From: Paenibacillus sp. E222
GTDB taxonomy: Bacteria > Bacillota > Bacilli > Paenibacillales > Paenibacillaceae
Direction of reading: 5' to 3'
Length of the DNA stretch: 64,000 nucleotides
NCBI RefSeq assembly: GCF_013401555.1
Contig: NZ_CP058552.1
Coordinates: 3,720,001-3,784,000 of the forward strand
Positions 1 to 9,922 of this stretch are shown in pieces (the stretch's first letter is position 1; each line of letters begins with the position of its first letter). The notes beneath the pieces were generated by a model. It worked only from the letters and a program-made list of their open reading frames with translations. It had not been told where the DNA came from and made no database searches. Both the position numbers and the translations under genes were made by a program.

Positions 1-314
1 CCTTTATCAAAAACTTCTACAACGAAGATATGCAAGTGCGTGGACTCGTAGAAGATGGTGTGTTACCAGCCATGAAACTGGATGAAAAAGTGCTGACAGA
101 CAGCATCACCGACGATTTGATGAAAGAAATTGTAGCTGTTCTGAATGCGTCCCAGACTTCATTCCCGGCATTTGATGCGCTCGTTCAGGCTGATGTAACG
201 ACAGAGATCAGCAATCTGCAAATTCAGAAGCTGATTGGTGGACAAACGACGCCAGAGAAGATGGCCGAAGAATTGCAAAAGGTTCAGGAAGAGGCCAATG
301 CTTCAGTAGAATAA
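1..314 (+). CDS. Sugar ABC transporter substrate-binding protein, C-terminal part
   Basis: The window begins inside this gene; the frame is open from base 3 and ends at TAA 312-314, leaving about 103 residues. The visible part has the mixed helical C-terminus of family 1 extracellular solute-binding lipoproteins, ending in the usual last helix (TTPEKMAEELQKVQEEAN). Its position directly before two CUT1-type permeases supports this. It would capture an oligosaccharide outside the membrane and hand it to the permeases. The lipobox and ligand-binding half lie outside the window, so the substrate cannot be read here. Confidence 0.8.
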   Translation, partial: FIKNFYNEDMQVRGLVEDGVLPAMKLDEKVLTDSITDDLMKEIVAVLNASQTSFPAFDALVQADVTTEISNLQIQKLIGGQTTPEKMAEELQKVQEEANASVE

Positions 315-363
315 ACAATACACGATCATTCAAGCAAAGAAACGTAACTGCTAACACCATGCT

Positions 364-399
364 GGTTTACCCCGGTTGGAACTCTGCCGGGGTAAAACC
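364..399 (+). terminator. Strong stem-loop between binding protein and permease genes
   Basis: GGTTTACCCCGG (364-375) pairs with CCGGGGTAAAACC (387-399) around an 11-base loop. No run of T follows. This is the usual position of an mRNA-stabilising or partly terminating hairpin that keeps the binding protein in excess over the permeases. The role is inferred from position. Confidence 0.6.
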
Positions 400-485
400 C
401 TTGGTCCTTTCTAAAGAATTACACTGCTGAGGAATCTGCTCTATACATGAGCATAAGAAGTTGAAGTCACTGAAGGAGGTAGATC

Positions 486-1370
486 ATGAACACTTCACTC
501 CGCAGCCCGCTGATCTATACGTTGTTTGTGTTGCCTGCACTGATCTTGTTTATCATGTTTTTCCTGTATCCTATCGGCAGTTCACTCTATTACAGTCTGA
601 CCAGTTGGAATGGGGTATCCGCAGAGCCGCGTTTTGTGGGACTGTCCAATTATGCAAAGGCATTGACAGATGAACGTTTTTGGATTTCAACTCGCAATAA
701 CGGTTTCTTTATCGCATTTTCCGTTTTGATCCAGGTACCTATCATTGTGCTGTTTTCCCTGCTCATAGCGAACGTAAAGAAATTGAAGGGTTTGTACAAA
801 ACAGCCGTCTTTTTGCCGTCCATTATGTCAACGGCCGTCATCGGTATTCTGTGGGGCTTCATCTATGAGCCTAACATCGGCCTGCTGAATCAGTTACTTG
901 AAACGGTAGGAATTTCGCCGGTCTATTGGCTGTCCGATAATCGGTTCGCAATGATATCCATTCTCGTAACCAATGCTTGGCAGTGGACGGGATTCTATAT
1001 TGTTATGGTTTTGGCAGCCATTCTGGCTATTCCCAAGGATTTGGATGAAGCGGCAGCCATTGATGGTGCAACAGCCGTACAAAGAGCATTCAAAATTACA
1101 TTGCCACTTATCAGACCTATCATTTCCGTCGTCATCATGCTGTCCATTGCGGGGGCGATGAAGGCAGCTGATATTGTTCTGGTTATGACCAAAGGTGGGC
1201 CTGCAGGCTCTACTGAAGTGCTTGCTACGTATATGATCAAATATGCGATTACCAATTTTAAATACGGCTATGGTAATACGATTGCGGTTCTGATCTTTGC
1301 TCTGACGCTTGTGCTCACCGCGGTATATCAGTTGCTGGTGGCGAGACGCAACGAAAGGGTGGAATATTGA
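486..1370 (+). CDS. Carbohydrate ABC transporter permease (UgpA/LplB type)
   Basis: 294-residue inner-membrane permease of the CUT1 sugar importer family. About six hydrophobic segments are visible, the first at residues 12-35. The EAA loop that docks the ATPase is DEAAAIDGATAVQRAFKITL, near residues 185-205. Start ATG 486 has a GGAGG-type ribosome site at 473-479. It forms a heterodimer with the next gene product, whose start overlaps its stop. No ATPase gene lies nearby; CUT1 importers in Firmicutes often share an MsmX/UgpC-type ATPase encoded elsewhere. Substrate is not determined by sequence alone; the neighbouring hexosaminidase suggests an amino sugar. Confidence 0.92.
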   Translation: MNTSLRSPLIYTLFVLPALILFIMFFLYPIGSSLYYSLTSWNGVSAEPRFVGLSNYAKALTDERFWISTRNNGFFIAFSVLIQVPIIVLFSLLIANVKKLKGLYKTAVFLPSIMSTAVIGILWGFIYEPNIGLLNQLLETVGISPVYWLSDNRFAMISILVTNAWQWTGFYIVMVLAAILAIPKDLDEAAAIDGATAVQRAFKITLPLIRPIISVVIMLSIAGAMKAADIVLVMTKGGPAGSTEVLATYMIKYAITNFKYGYGNTIAVLIFALTLVLTAVYQLLVARRNERVEY

Positions 1371-2200
1371 TGGCAAAGAGCATAAAAGGCAGTATACCTC
1401 ATGTTTTGTTGATGCTGTATCTACTTGCAATTCTGTTTCCCTTTTTATTCGTAATCTTTTCTTCATTTAAGCAGGATAACAATGAGATCGCACTGAATCC
1501 GTTCGGTCTGCCTTCCACATGGGTGTTTAATAACTACGTGGAGGCTTGGGTAAATGCCAAGATTGGAACGTATTTCTGGAACAGTATGTACATTTCGGTC
1601 TTGTCCTCAGTTGGAACCATTATACTTGGTGCCATGTTTGCTTTTGCTATAACGCGGATGAGACATCGCAAATGGAGCATGTTTCTGTACAGTCTCATTC
1701 TGGCGGGTATGCTGATTCCAAACAATGCGCTCATGCTGCCGATTTACTTGCTTGTCCGCAAGCTCGGCATTCTGGATACTCATCTGGCGCTGATCATTCC
1801 TTATGTTGCGAATGCAATTCCGTTCACGATTATTATTTTGGCAGCCTTTATGCGGTCGCTCCCTGGAGAAATTGAGGAAGCCGCTGTTATGGATGGGTTG
1901 AGGGCTCCGGGTATCTTTGCTAGAATAGTGATACCCCTTACAGTTCCAGCCATTGTTACGGTGTTTATCGTGAATTTCCTCGGCAACTGGAACGAATTTT
2001 TACTCGCCAACTATTTCTTATCCACTGATAAACTGCGTACATTGCCCGTCGGCATGGTCCAGTTTCGTGATCAGTATCAAATGAATTATGCCCAGATGTC
2101 AGCAGGCATTGTATATAGTGTTGTACCGGTTGTTGTAATCTACGCCATATTGCAGGAGAAAATCATTGAAGGTGTAACGGCAGGTAGTGTTAAAGGTTAA
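1370..2200 (+). CDS. Carbohydrate ABC transporter permease (UgpE/MalG type)
   Basis: 276-residue second permease of the CUT1 importer. ATG 1370 overlaps the TGA of the upstream permease (1368-1370), the usual sign of translational coupling; a TTG at 1367 is a less likely start. The ribosome site is AAAGGGTGG at 1354-1362. Six membrane segments are visible, with the EAA loop EEAAVMDGLRAPGIFARIVI around residues 168-188. It completes the channel with the first permease. The gene ends 31 bases before the sensor kinase gene, so transport and sensing are probably co-transcribed. Confidence 0.92.
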   Translation: MAKSIKGSIPHVLLMLYLLAILFPFLFVIFSSFKQDNNEIALNPFGLPSTWVFNNYVEAWVNAKIGTYFWNSMYISVLSSVGTIILGAMFAFAITRMRHRKWSMFLYSLILAGMLIPNNALMLPIYLLVRKLGILDTHLALIIPYVANAIPFTIIILAAFMRSLPGEIEEAAVMDGLRAPGIFARIVIPLTVPAIVTVFIVNFLGNWNEFLLANYFLSTDKLRTLPVGMVQFRDQYQMNYAQMSAGIVYSVVPVVVIYAILQEKIIEGVTAGSVKG

Positions 2201-2231
2201 TTAACGATGCGTTATATAGGGAGAACGGGAA

Positions 2232-4073
2232 ATGAACTTGCGGATGAAGCTGGCCATGGCATTTCTGTTGCTCATCATTGTACCGATGTGCACGCTTGGA
2301 ATCGGCATGTTCTTGGTCACATCACATACGATTGAGAAAAAATACAATCAGCAGTCTGAATATGCACTCCAGGCGATTAGCTATAATATCGAGAATGTTT
2401 TTCAGCAGATCAACAATGTCACGGACAATGGCATCGCCACATCGGTATTCCAGATGGCTTTGAACGCCAAAGATCCGAGCAAACAGGATCTTGGAATCGG
2501 TAATCAATTGTCGCTGAATGCCAGTCAGCGTAATTTCCGTTCCCTTTTATACAACTACCCATTCATCAGTTATGCCTTCTTGTATGATTTGCGTCCGCGT
2601 TCGTCCCAGGACAACCAGATTGTCTCTATATTTACGAAGGAAAATTTTCAAGCACTACCTTTTCAACAATTTAAGGTTCATCCAATATTCAAAGAAATCC
2701 AGGAGCTCAACGGCGTGCCCAAATGGCTGGCCCCTCTGGAATATCCTGAACTGACGGGCGTAGAGCCTGTCTTTACTCAGATTCGGTTAGTCAAGGAACT
2801 TAGTTATTTTCAGAATATTGGGGTCCTTGTCGTTCAGATTAAAAAAGGGGAGATGGACCGCATCTTCCGCCATCTGCAGATAAGTGATTCTGCACAGGAT
2901 ACTTCGTTCCTGCTGATCAATGAAGAGGGTCTGATCGTATACGATCCTTCCGGACGCTACAGCGGAGAGAAGATGGAGAATCTGGGTGTGCGATCTGGAA
3001 TTTACGGACCGGGATTCAGCAGCACCAGAGCAGTGTTCGATGGCAGTGAAAGCATCATTTCACAATATCATCTGAAAAACTATAACTGGAGTCTGGTCAG
3101 TGTTGCTTCATGGGAAGCATTATCCGCAGAGACGAATGTGTTCGCAGGCTGGTCGATTATTATCATTCTGCTGTGTCTGCTTGCTGCGATGGTTTTCAAT
3201 GTGTTCTTCATGAACCGGATTACCGGCAATATTGCGGTGCTCGTACGATTCATGAGACGTGTAGATGACGGGGATTTTAATGCCCGGGTCGAAGGAAGTG
3301 GCTTTGACGAGATGCAGTTGCTCGCCCAAGGATTCAATGAATTGCTGGATCGGATCGGAGGTCTGTTCCGACGTGTGCGTGCAGAGCAGGAACAGAAGGC
3401 CAAGGCAGAACTGCGCGTACTTCAAGCCCAGATCAAACCTCATTTTCTATTTAATACGCTGGAATCTATTAACGGACTAGCCATGAGGGGAGAAGGGCGT
3501 AAAGTAAGTGAAATGGTGACACGTCTTGGCAATATGCTGCGGATCAGTATCCAGGATCAGGAGGAGATTTCGCTCAGTGAGGAGCTAAGGCACTTGCAGA
3601 GTTATCTTGAGATCCAGCATTACAGGTTCAGTGATTTGTTCCGGTATGAGATCGACATTCCGTCTCATCTGTACACATCTTCCATACTCAAGCTTACTCT
3701 CCAACCCCTTGTGGAAAATAGTATTCAGCACGGGTTCGAGGGAATTGAATATCAGGGTGTACTTCGGATCAGTGCATTTGTGGAAAGGAATAACTTGGTG
3801 CTGCGAGTTGAGGATAATGGTATCGGTATTCCCCAGGAAATGTTGGCTCGATTCGAATACATGGCAGAAGACCCGCCTGAATACATCATGGCTGAGGGAA
3901 CGAAGCAGCTGTCTTCAATGGCAGAGCGTCGAGGGCTGGGTTTAAGAAGTGTTGCAGATCGGATAAGGATTCAATATGGGGCCGGATACGGAGTGTTTAT
4001 ATGTTCTTCTCCGGGACATGGCACGATCATTCAATGTATTATTCCACAATATGAGCAGGGGGAAGATGAATGA
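2232..4073 (+). CDS. Sensor histidine kinase, YesM family
   Basis: 613 residues. It has a first membrane helix (about 8-30), an extracellular sensing region of roughly 270 residues, a second helix (about 303-327, IIIILLCLLAAMVFNVFF), a HAMP linker and a His_kinase domain with QAQIKPHFLFNTLESI carrying the phospho-accepting His. A HATPase_c domain follows (PLVENSIQHGF; VEDNGIGIP). This order is diagnostic of LytS/YesM kinases that pair with AraC-type regulators. Its stop overlaps the start of the partner regulator. It probably senses a sugar, or the binding protein loaded with sugar, outside the cell; this is inferred from the neighbouring importer. Confidence 0.93.
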   Translation: MNLRMKLAMAFLLLIIVPMCTLGIGMFLVTSHTIEKKYNQQSEYALQAISYNIENVFQQINNVTDNGIATSVFQMALNAKDPSKQDLGIGNQLSLNASQRNFRSLLYNYPFISYAFLYDLRPRSSQDNQIVSIFTKENFQALPFQQFKVHPIFKEIQELNGVPKWLAPLEYPELTGVEPVFTQIRLVKELSYFQNIGVLVVQIKKGEMDRIFRHLQISDSAQDTSFLLINEEGLIVYDPSGRYSGEKMENLGVRSGIYGPGFSSTRAVFDGSESIISQYHLKNYNWSLVSVASWEALSAETNVFAGWSIIIILLCLLAAMVFNVFFMNRITGNIAVLVRFMRRVDDGDFNARVEGSGFDEMQLLAQGFNELLDRIGGLFRRVRAEQEQKAKAELRVLQAQIKPHFLFNTLESINGLAMRGEGRKVSEMVTRLGNMLRISIQDQEEISLSEELRHLQSYLEIQHYRFSDLFRYEIDIPSHLYTSSILKLTLQPLVENSIQHGFEGIEYQGVLRISAFVERNNLVLRVEDNGIGIPQEMLARFEYMAEDPPEYIMAEGTKQLSSMAERRGLGLRSVADRIRIQYGAGYGVFICSSPGHGTIIQCIIPQYEQGEDE

Positions 4074-5704
4074 ATCTAACCGCGTTGTTGGTTGACGATG
4101 AGCTGCCGATTTTGGAGAATTTGAGTTTTATTTTGCCATGGGAAGACATGGGCATTGAAATTGTAGGTACGGCCAGAAGCGGGTCCGAAGCACTGGATAA
4201 AGTTGCAGAATGTCACCCTGACATCATGTTATGTGATATTCGCATGCCATCTATGGATGGTCTGGAACTGATTCAAATATTACGTGAGCAAGGTGAAACT
4301 TGCGAGATTATTTTGCTGACAGGATATCAGCAGTTCGAGTATGCTCGTACAGCCATTCGTCACAATGTCCATGATTACATATGCAAGCCAATCGATTATC
4401 TGGATCTGGAACAGAAATTACGTGAGCTGGCTAGTCAGATTCAGAAGAAACGGTTGGAAGTGGAGGCCGAACGCCACCGCAAATCGGAGATGGAAGTATG
4501 GGTAAGGCACAAACATATCATTGACCTGATACGAAAAGAGGAAGATTCATTATATTCTTCCCCTCCTTCTTCCCCCGAACCACAGGCATCTTCGTTACGA
4601 TATATCCTGCTGCTTATCGATGTGTCGGGTTATTTTAAACATTCGATCGGATGGTCTGGGGCTCGGCATCAAAGCTGGCATGGAATGATCCGTTCCAAAC
4701 TTAGGGAGATTACAGACCGGATTTGTGCAGGAACTCTGCTGATTTCGGCCCGTAAGGGAGAATGGTGCATGTTGGTGGAGGCGTCAGATGAATGGAGACT
4801 GCGAGCAGATGCACTGGCTCAACAGGTTCAGTTGGAACTAGATATGACATTTGAGATAGGTTCAGGCATGAAGACAAGGGTCATTCAGGATGTTATGCCT
4901 GTGAAACTGGATGATCAGATGGCTGAGCGATACCGGCACTGTCAGCGATTACTAATCATGAATGATTCTAATCAGCGCAGCGATGCGCTGGAACAAGAAT
5001 CTGCTGAGCACTCTATGATGTCATCCAAAGAACCTTCCAGCAGGACAACAATGTGGATTACAAAAGAGGATTTGGACTTGATCACCCGCTGGATCAGACA
5101 GGGAAATAAACAAGGATTGATAGACCTGCTAGTGAGGCTCAAACATCGAATGAGCGAGCATAAGAGTACGCTGGATGGCGTAGCCGAAAATAGTCTGCGT
5201 TTTCTGCTGGTACATATGCTTCGTGAATTGCGCGAAGTACATGTCATGGCTGAACAGGACGAAATACACTTCTGGAGTGCATTGCATTCAGCAACCTCCA
5301 TCAAGGAATTAATCGAACTGGCAGAGGCACTTGCTTATGTTTGTCATGACAAGAAAAGTGTTCCTCGCCCTTCTGTGTCTGAGTTGATCAGTTCTGCGTG
5401 CGAGTATATGAACGCCAGACTGGAATGTGATCTGGGCATTGATGAGGTAGCTGACTGGCTGGGGATCAGTCCGGGTTATTTTTGTCAGCTGTTCAAAAAC
5501 CAGATGGGTGTAACCTTTGTTGAATATATGACCCATAAGCGGATGGAGAGTGCAGCTTTATTATTGAGTACCACGGAATGGAGTATTACAGCCATTGGAG
5601 AAGCGACGGGGTATAAGGAGCGGCGATATTTCTCCAAAGTATTTCATAAACATTTTCACATGAAACCATCCGAATTCAGGTCGAACCAAAGAGCAGGTTC
5701 ATAA
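4070..5704 (+). CDS. Response regulator, AraC type (YesN family)
   Basis: 544 residues. The N-terminal receiver domain has acidic residues VDDE at 8-11, phospho-acceptor D56 in LCDIRMPSMDG, and the conserved Lys in CKPIDY. A long central region follows, then a C-terminal AraC double helix-turn-helix (about residues 440-540, DLGIDEVADWLGISPGYFCQLFK and the second HTH ending in FHKHFHMKPSEFR). ATG 4070 overlaps the kinase stop by four bases. It most likely activates the upstream importer genes and the downstream hexosaminidase gene, 13 bases away. Confidence 0.93.
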   Translation: MNLTALLVDDELPILENLSFILPWEDMGIEIVGTARSGSEALDKVAECHPDIMLCDIRMPSMDGLELIQILREQGETCEIILLTGYQQFEYARTAIRHNVHDYICKPIDYLDLEQKLRELASQIQKKRLEVEAERHRKSEMEVWVRHKHIIDLIRKEEDSLYSSPPSSPEPQASSLRYILLLIDVSGYFKHSIGWSGARHQSWHGMIRSKLREITDRICAGTLLISARKGEWCMLVEASDEWRLRADALAQQVQLELDMTFEIGSGMKTRVIQDVMPVKLDDQMAERYRHCQRLLIMNDSNQRSDALEQESAEHSMMSSKEPSSRTTMWITKEDLDLITRWIRQGNKQGLIDLLVRLKHRMSEHKSTLDGVAENSLRFLLVHMLRELREVHVMAEQDEIHFWSALHSATSIKELIELAEALAYVCHDKKSVPRPSVSELISSACEYMNARLECDLGIDEVADWLGISPGYFCQLFKNQMGVTFVEYMTHKRMESAALLLSTTEWSITAIGEATGYKERRYFSKVFHKHFHMKPSEFRSNQRAGS

Positions 5705-5717
5705 TGGGGAGGAAAGC

Positions 5718-7379
5718 ATGCGTATGAATTCGATCGATCAGCTTTCGTTGGAACAGCGGGTAGGACAGCTGTTTATGTGTGGATTCCATGGACAGCATGC
5801 GGATGAACAGATCAATCAATTGATCCATGATTATCATGTTGGAGGCGTCATCTATTTCAGACGGAATGTGGAAAGCGTAGACCAGTTAAAACGACTGTCT
5901 GCCGACTTGCAAGCGATCGCGGCTGAAGCCGGAGATTTACCCCTGATGATCTCCGTGGATCAGGAGGGCGGGATGGTGGCCCGGATTGACCAAGAGGGAG
6001 TGACCCAGGTACCTGGAAACATGGCGCTTGGAGCTACGGGGAATCCCGACTATACCTTGGAATGTGCGCAAATTCTAGGTCATGAGTTAAAAAGCATCGG
6101 TATCGATATGAACCTCGCTCCAGTGTTGGATGTGAATAATAACGTTCTTAACCCGGTCATCGGCGTGCGCTCCTATGGCGAGAATGCGGAGAGTGTAGCT
6201 GCTCATGGTGCCGCAGCCATCAAAGGGTATCAATCCCGAGGTGTTGCTGCGACAGCCAAACATTTTCCGGGACATGGAGATACAGCGGTGGATTCACATC
6301 TGGGTATGGTCACTGTACCTCACGACCGGAACAGACTGGATCAGGTGGAGCTTCTGCCGTTCCATCGCGCTATTGAGGCCGGAGTGGATGCTATCATGAC
6401 TGCTCACGTCATCTTCCCGGCAATTGAACCGGAGCCGATTCCAGCTACATTGTCCCGTAAAGTATTGACGGGGCTGTTACGCGAAGAAATGGGCTTTGAC
6501 GGCATTATTATTACAGACTGTCTGGAAATGCATGCGATAGCCAAGCCATATGGTGTGGCCGAGGCAGCCGTTCTTGCCGTTGAGGCAGGTGCTGATCTAA
6601 TTCTGGTCAGTCACACACTGCAAGATCAAATCTCTGCTGTGGAAGCTGTTGTGGAAGCCGTTCGTACTGGACGAGTGGATGAAGCCACCATTAACCAGGC
6701 ATTGGAACGTATTATTTCATGGAAGGCAGCACGTTGTGGTCAGTGGGAGCATACGTTTGTCTCCATGGAAGAGGATGATGCTGTGTCGAATGGATCTGAT
6801 GAGGACGGGATCACGTTCTCAACAAAAGTGAAAGATGAATCATCAAGGTCGCTGGCCTCCATCGAATCCAGGCTGGATGAGATTGCTTCCAATAGCATTA
6901 CTGTAGTTCAGAATGATGGATTGCTTCCCTTAGACCCTGAAAAGAATGTGTATGTCATCTGGCCGGAGGTTGTGCAACGCACAGAAGTGGATGAACCATG
7001 GTCTCACACAGATTCGCTTGGTGTGGCGTTATCGCAGCTGAGAAGCGGAGTTCGGGAGCACAAAATAACGACACAGCCCACTTATGATGAAGCGGACAAG
7101 ATCCTAAAGGATGTGTCGGAGGAAGATCAAATCATCGTATGTACGTACACTTCCGCAGGCCATCTTCCGAAAGGGCAACATTATTTGGTTCAAAAACTTA
7201 GTGAGAAGCATTCCCTGATTGTCGTTGCTCTGCGTAATCCATATGATCTATTGGAGATTCCAAAGCCGGGAAGTTACGTATGTACCTACGAGAACACTCC
7301 TGCAGTGGTTCGCGCATTGTCCCACGTCTTAACAGGTGAATTGCAGCCAACCGGACGCTTGCCCGTTAGTTTGCGTTAG
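5718..7379 (+). CDS. nagZ: Beta-N-acetylhexosaminidase, GH3 family (NagZ-like)
   Basis: 553 residues with no signal peptide, so probably cytoplasmic. The GH3 barrel occupies about residues 8-345 with the bacterial NagZ motif KHFPGHGDTAVDSHLG (His/Asp acid-base dyad) and the nucleophile Asp in IIITDCLEMHA. The C-terminal ~200 residues form a Rossmann-like GH3_C domain typical of two-domain Firmicute enzymes. It cleaves terminal beta-linked GlcNAc from chito- or muropeptide-derived sugars. ATG 5718 has GGGGAGG upstream at 5704-5710. Lying directly after the two-component genes, it suggests the importer carries GlcNAc-containing oligosaccharides; that link is inference. Confidence 0.9.
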   Translation: MRMNSIDQLSLEQRVGQLFMCGFHGQHADEQINQLIHDYHVGGVIYFRRNVESVDQLKRLSADLQAIAAEAGDLPLMISVDQEGGMVARIDQEGVTQVPGNMALGATGNPDYTLECAQILGHELKSIGIDMNLAPVLDVNNNVLNPVIGVRSYGENAESVAAHGAAAIKGYQSRGVAATAKHFPGHGDTAVDSHLGMVTVPHDRNRLDQVELLPFHRAIEAGVDAIMTAHVIFPAIEPEPIPATLSRKVLTGLLREEMGFDGIIITDCLEMHAIAKPYGVAEAAVLAVEAGADLILVSHTLQDQISAVEAVVEAVRTGRVDEATINQALERIISWKAARCGQWEHTFVSMEEDDAVSNGSDEDGITFSTKVKDESSRSLASIESRLDEIASNSITVVQNDGLLPLDPEKNVYVIWPEVVQRTEVDEPWSHTDSLGVALSQLRSGVREHKITTQPTYDEADKILKDVSEEDQIIVCTYTSAGHLPKGQHYLVQKLSEKHSLIVVALRNPYDLLEIPKPGSYVCTYENTPAVVRALSHVLTGELQPTGRLPVSLR

Positions 7380-7663
7380 CACGTTCGAAATCTCTTAATC
7401 TCTAAATCTCTCTGTGGCATGGTGCTTATTCAACCATGTTCTGGAGGGTTTTTTTATTGGAATTTGTGGCTGGTTTTTAAACTGGCTTCACTCCAAAACG
7501 AAAGTTTAATAGATAACTATTTTCATAGTATTTTCGCTCGATTAAAAGTTTACAATCGTTATCAAATATTTTTAGCAACTTTTCCCGGTAGTAAGCGTCT
7601 AATAGTATGACTTTTTGAGGGGGATATTTATAAAATGGGAGCAGAAGGAGCCAAAGAAAAAGA
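7380..7663 (+). other. Intergenic region, 284 bp
   Basis: AT-rich spacer between nagZ and the stalk-domain protein gene. It holds a weak hairpin (ATGGT 7420s with ACCAT 7430s) followed at distance by a T-run near 7450, which may terminate nagZ, and an AGAAGGAG ribosome site around 7644-7651 for the next gene. Nothing else convincing was seen. Confidence 0.4.
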
Positions 7664-9922
7664 ATGAATTTGAAGAAGAAATTATCCGTACTTACCGCTT
7701 TAGCTGTATTCCAAGCGTTTGCAGCGATTCCAGCGAATGCACTGGCAGCCGATCAAAGCGATACAACAACAGTGAATACAGCCAATGTTAAATCCGTGGA
7801 GGTTGTGAAGAAAGAACAAACGATCGCGGAATCGGATGTAAAGTCCGGGTCAGATTCAAAACAGTCTGATAACAATGAAGTCGAAGGAACAAACCCGGTG
7901 ACCAATGAACCAACAGGTACAGACGTTACTCCGGTTGACCCTGTTATAGATCCTGCTGATGAAGAGGATGCGGGAGAGGAAACAACTGTTCCAACAGCTC
8001 CAGTTGAGGTTGAGCAACCATCTACAAGCGGTCAATCTGTAGCCGGAAGTAAAGGCGGAGATCTGACACTTTATATGAACAGCAACAAAATGGTGCAAGA
8101 CGGCAAAACCTATCTTGCCGGACAGCCGATGGCTGTTAAAAATGGCGTATCTTATGTAGCGATCCGCGCACTGGTTGATCGGGTTGGTTATGAAGTGAAA
8201 TATGATAATACAACCAAAGAAACCATTATTATTAGTGGCGAAGATGAGCTTCGCTTCAAAACGAATAGTAGCGTTTACACAGTTAACGGTGAATCCAGAA
8301 CGATGAAGGGCCCTGCCTATCAACAAAAAAATACGTTCATGGTGCCACTGACGTCGATTACTCAGGCACTCAACATTACTTATAAAGTGAATCAGTCTGC
8401 GAAGACTGTAGTACTGAACCTGAATACCAAACCGGTAGCCAGCTTCACGGTACCAAAAGAGATTTTTGTAGGAGACACGGTGACATACAACACTAAATCC
8501 AGCTCTCCCAAGGGATTGGACATCGTCGACGAGCGCTGGACTGGTCGTCAGGATTCGTTTGACCAACCAGGTACATATACGGTAACGTATGCTGTCCAGG
8601 ATTCGAGCGGGCAATGGAGTGATCCGTATTCTGTTACGATTCAGGTACAGAAACCCAATCTTCCTCCTGTAGCGATGTTTATGACGGACAAGGAAGAATA
8701 CAAAATGGGTGAAAAGATCACGTACATTGATCAAAGCACCGATGACGAAAATGCTATTGTGAAAACTGAATGGGAAAACAATGCTCTGGCATTCTTTGTT
8801 CCGGGACCGAAAACAGTAACGATTACGGTTACGGACAAACATGGTGCTAGTAACAGTTATACCAAGAATGTCAATATCACCAATGAAACACTGTATACTA
8901 TCTCTGATTTTAATCAGTTGTTCACGCCGGTAGGTGACAAGTTCAGCTTCAACGGCAGTGAAGTTCCTGCCATGGAGAAAGTTCCGTACACTTATTACGA
9001 TGAACAAAGTGTGCTGATTCGCAGTAACAGCCCGGAAACCGTTAATTCGGAAGGGATTGTGTACAAAGAGACTTCAATCGGTCAGACCCGTTTCATGATT
9101 CACCATGTAAATAACACCGGCAAAAACGTGAAAATGTACGTTGTTGCTACGAATAATAATATGTATGCAGCAACATTAGAGCAGCAAAATATGGGCTTCG
9201 CAGGTCCTTCGCCATTCGCAACAGTAGCCGGAAGATTATCAATTGAACGTTGGTTCCAGTCTATGCAAGATGGCACTGGAAAATTGAATGTTGTACTGCA
9301 GCCAGGAGAAAGCAAATTGATTCTTACTGAACTCAATGCTCTTCCCATGAAGCAAGGGCAAGTTATTTCGCTGTATTCTGATGTTTTCAGCGACTACAGG
9401 CTGGATTACAACATTATCATGATCGAAGAAAATAAAGATCCGATGGCCGTATGGTCCACACTGCCTGTTCTGGATCGTGATGGTGTACACAACCGTGGAA
9501 CGTATCCGAATGCAACACGTGTCATTACGTATGACCAAGAAGTAGGTTCGAAGCCTGCTCGTCTGCCGCTTGGGGATAATGCAAGTGACCCGAATCTGGT
9601 CGGCACAGACCCTATGGCCTATACGGAAGCTTCTAACGCGGGTAACTTCGGCGTACTTTACAAAATTACACTGAACAATGTGGCTCCGCGCACACTGATC
9701 TCATTCAACCCTCGTGGTGGTAGATACTCGGGTGTGGCACTCGTTAATGGTCAGGTTGTGCAGATTTCGAATAGCAGTAAATCCTTAAGTGCACCAAATG
9801 AACAAAGTGTACTCTATCGCACAGGTTCGTACGGCGAAGCTGTAACGATTGTGTTCTCGGCGGCACCAGGAAGCAACCTTCCTGTCAACTTGCTGTTCAC
9901 ACCGCTTCCGACAGAGAAGTAA
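7664..9922 (+). CDS. Secreted stalk-domain protein with PKD-like repeats
   Basis: 752 residues. It has a Sec signal peptide (residues 1-29, ending near ANALAA) and an acidic, Pro/Thr-rich low-complexity linker (about 30-127). A copper-amine-oxidase N-terminal-like stalk domain follows at about 132-264, seen in LAGQPMAVKNGVSYVAIRAL and MVPLTSITQALNITYKVNQS. Two PKD/Ig-like repeats lie at about 266-350 and 352-432, followed by a C-terminal region of about 310 residues that I do not recognise. No catalytic motif is visible and no copper ligands are expected in this stalk family. It is probably a cell-surface or matrix protein. It appears monocistronic, with a terminator after it. Confidence 0.8.
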   Translation: MNLKKKLSVLTALAVFQAFAAIPANALAADQSDTTTVNTANVKSVEVVKKEQTIAESDVKSGSDSKQSDNNEVEGTNPVTNEPTGTDVTPVDPVIDPADEEDAGEETTVPTAPVEVEQPSTSGQSVAGSKGGDLTLYMNSNKMVQDGKTYLAGQPMAVKNGVSYVAIRALVDRVGYEVKYDNTTKETIIISGEDELRFKTNSSVYTVNGESRTMKGPAYQQKNTFMVPLTSITQALNITYKVNQSAKTVVLNLNTKPVASFTVPKEIFVGDTVTYNTKSSSPKGLDIVDERWTGRQDSFDQPGTYTVTYAVQDSSGQWSDPYSVTIQVQKPNLPPVAMFMTDKEEYKMGEKITYIDQSTDDENAIVKTEWENNALAFFVPGPKTVTITVTDKHGASNSYTKNVNITNETLYTISDFNQLFTPVGDKFSFNGSEVPAMEKVPYTYYDEQSVLIRSNSPETVNSEGIVYKETSIGQTRFMIHHVNNTGKNVKMYVVATNNNMYAATLEQQNMGFAGPSPFATVAGRLSIERWFQSMQDGTGKLNVVLQPGESKLILTELNALPMKQGQVISLYSDVFSDYRLDYNIIMIEENKDPMAVWSTLPVLDRDGVHNRGTYPNATRVITYDQEVGSKPARLPLGDNASDPNLVGTDPMAYTEASNAGNFGVLYKITLNNVAPRTLISFNPRGGRYSGVALVNGQVVQISNSSKSLSAPNEQSVLYRTGSYGEAVTIVFSAAPGSNLPVNLLFTPLPTEK

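Noticed and set aside
7856..9007. 383-residue open frame on the minus strand
   Set aside because: It lies opposite the middle of the stalk-domain gene, has no ribosome site, and its residue composition (rich in Arg, Ile, Phe) is that of an antisense shadow.
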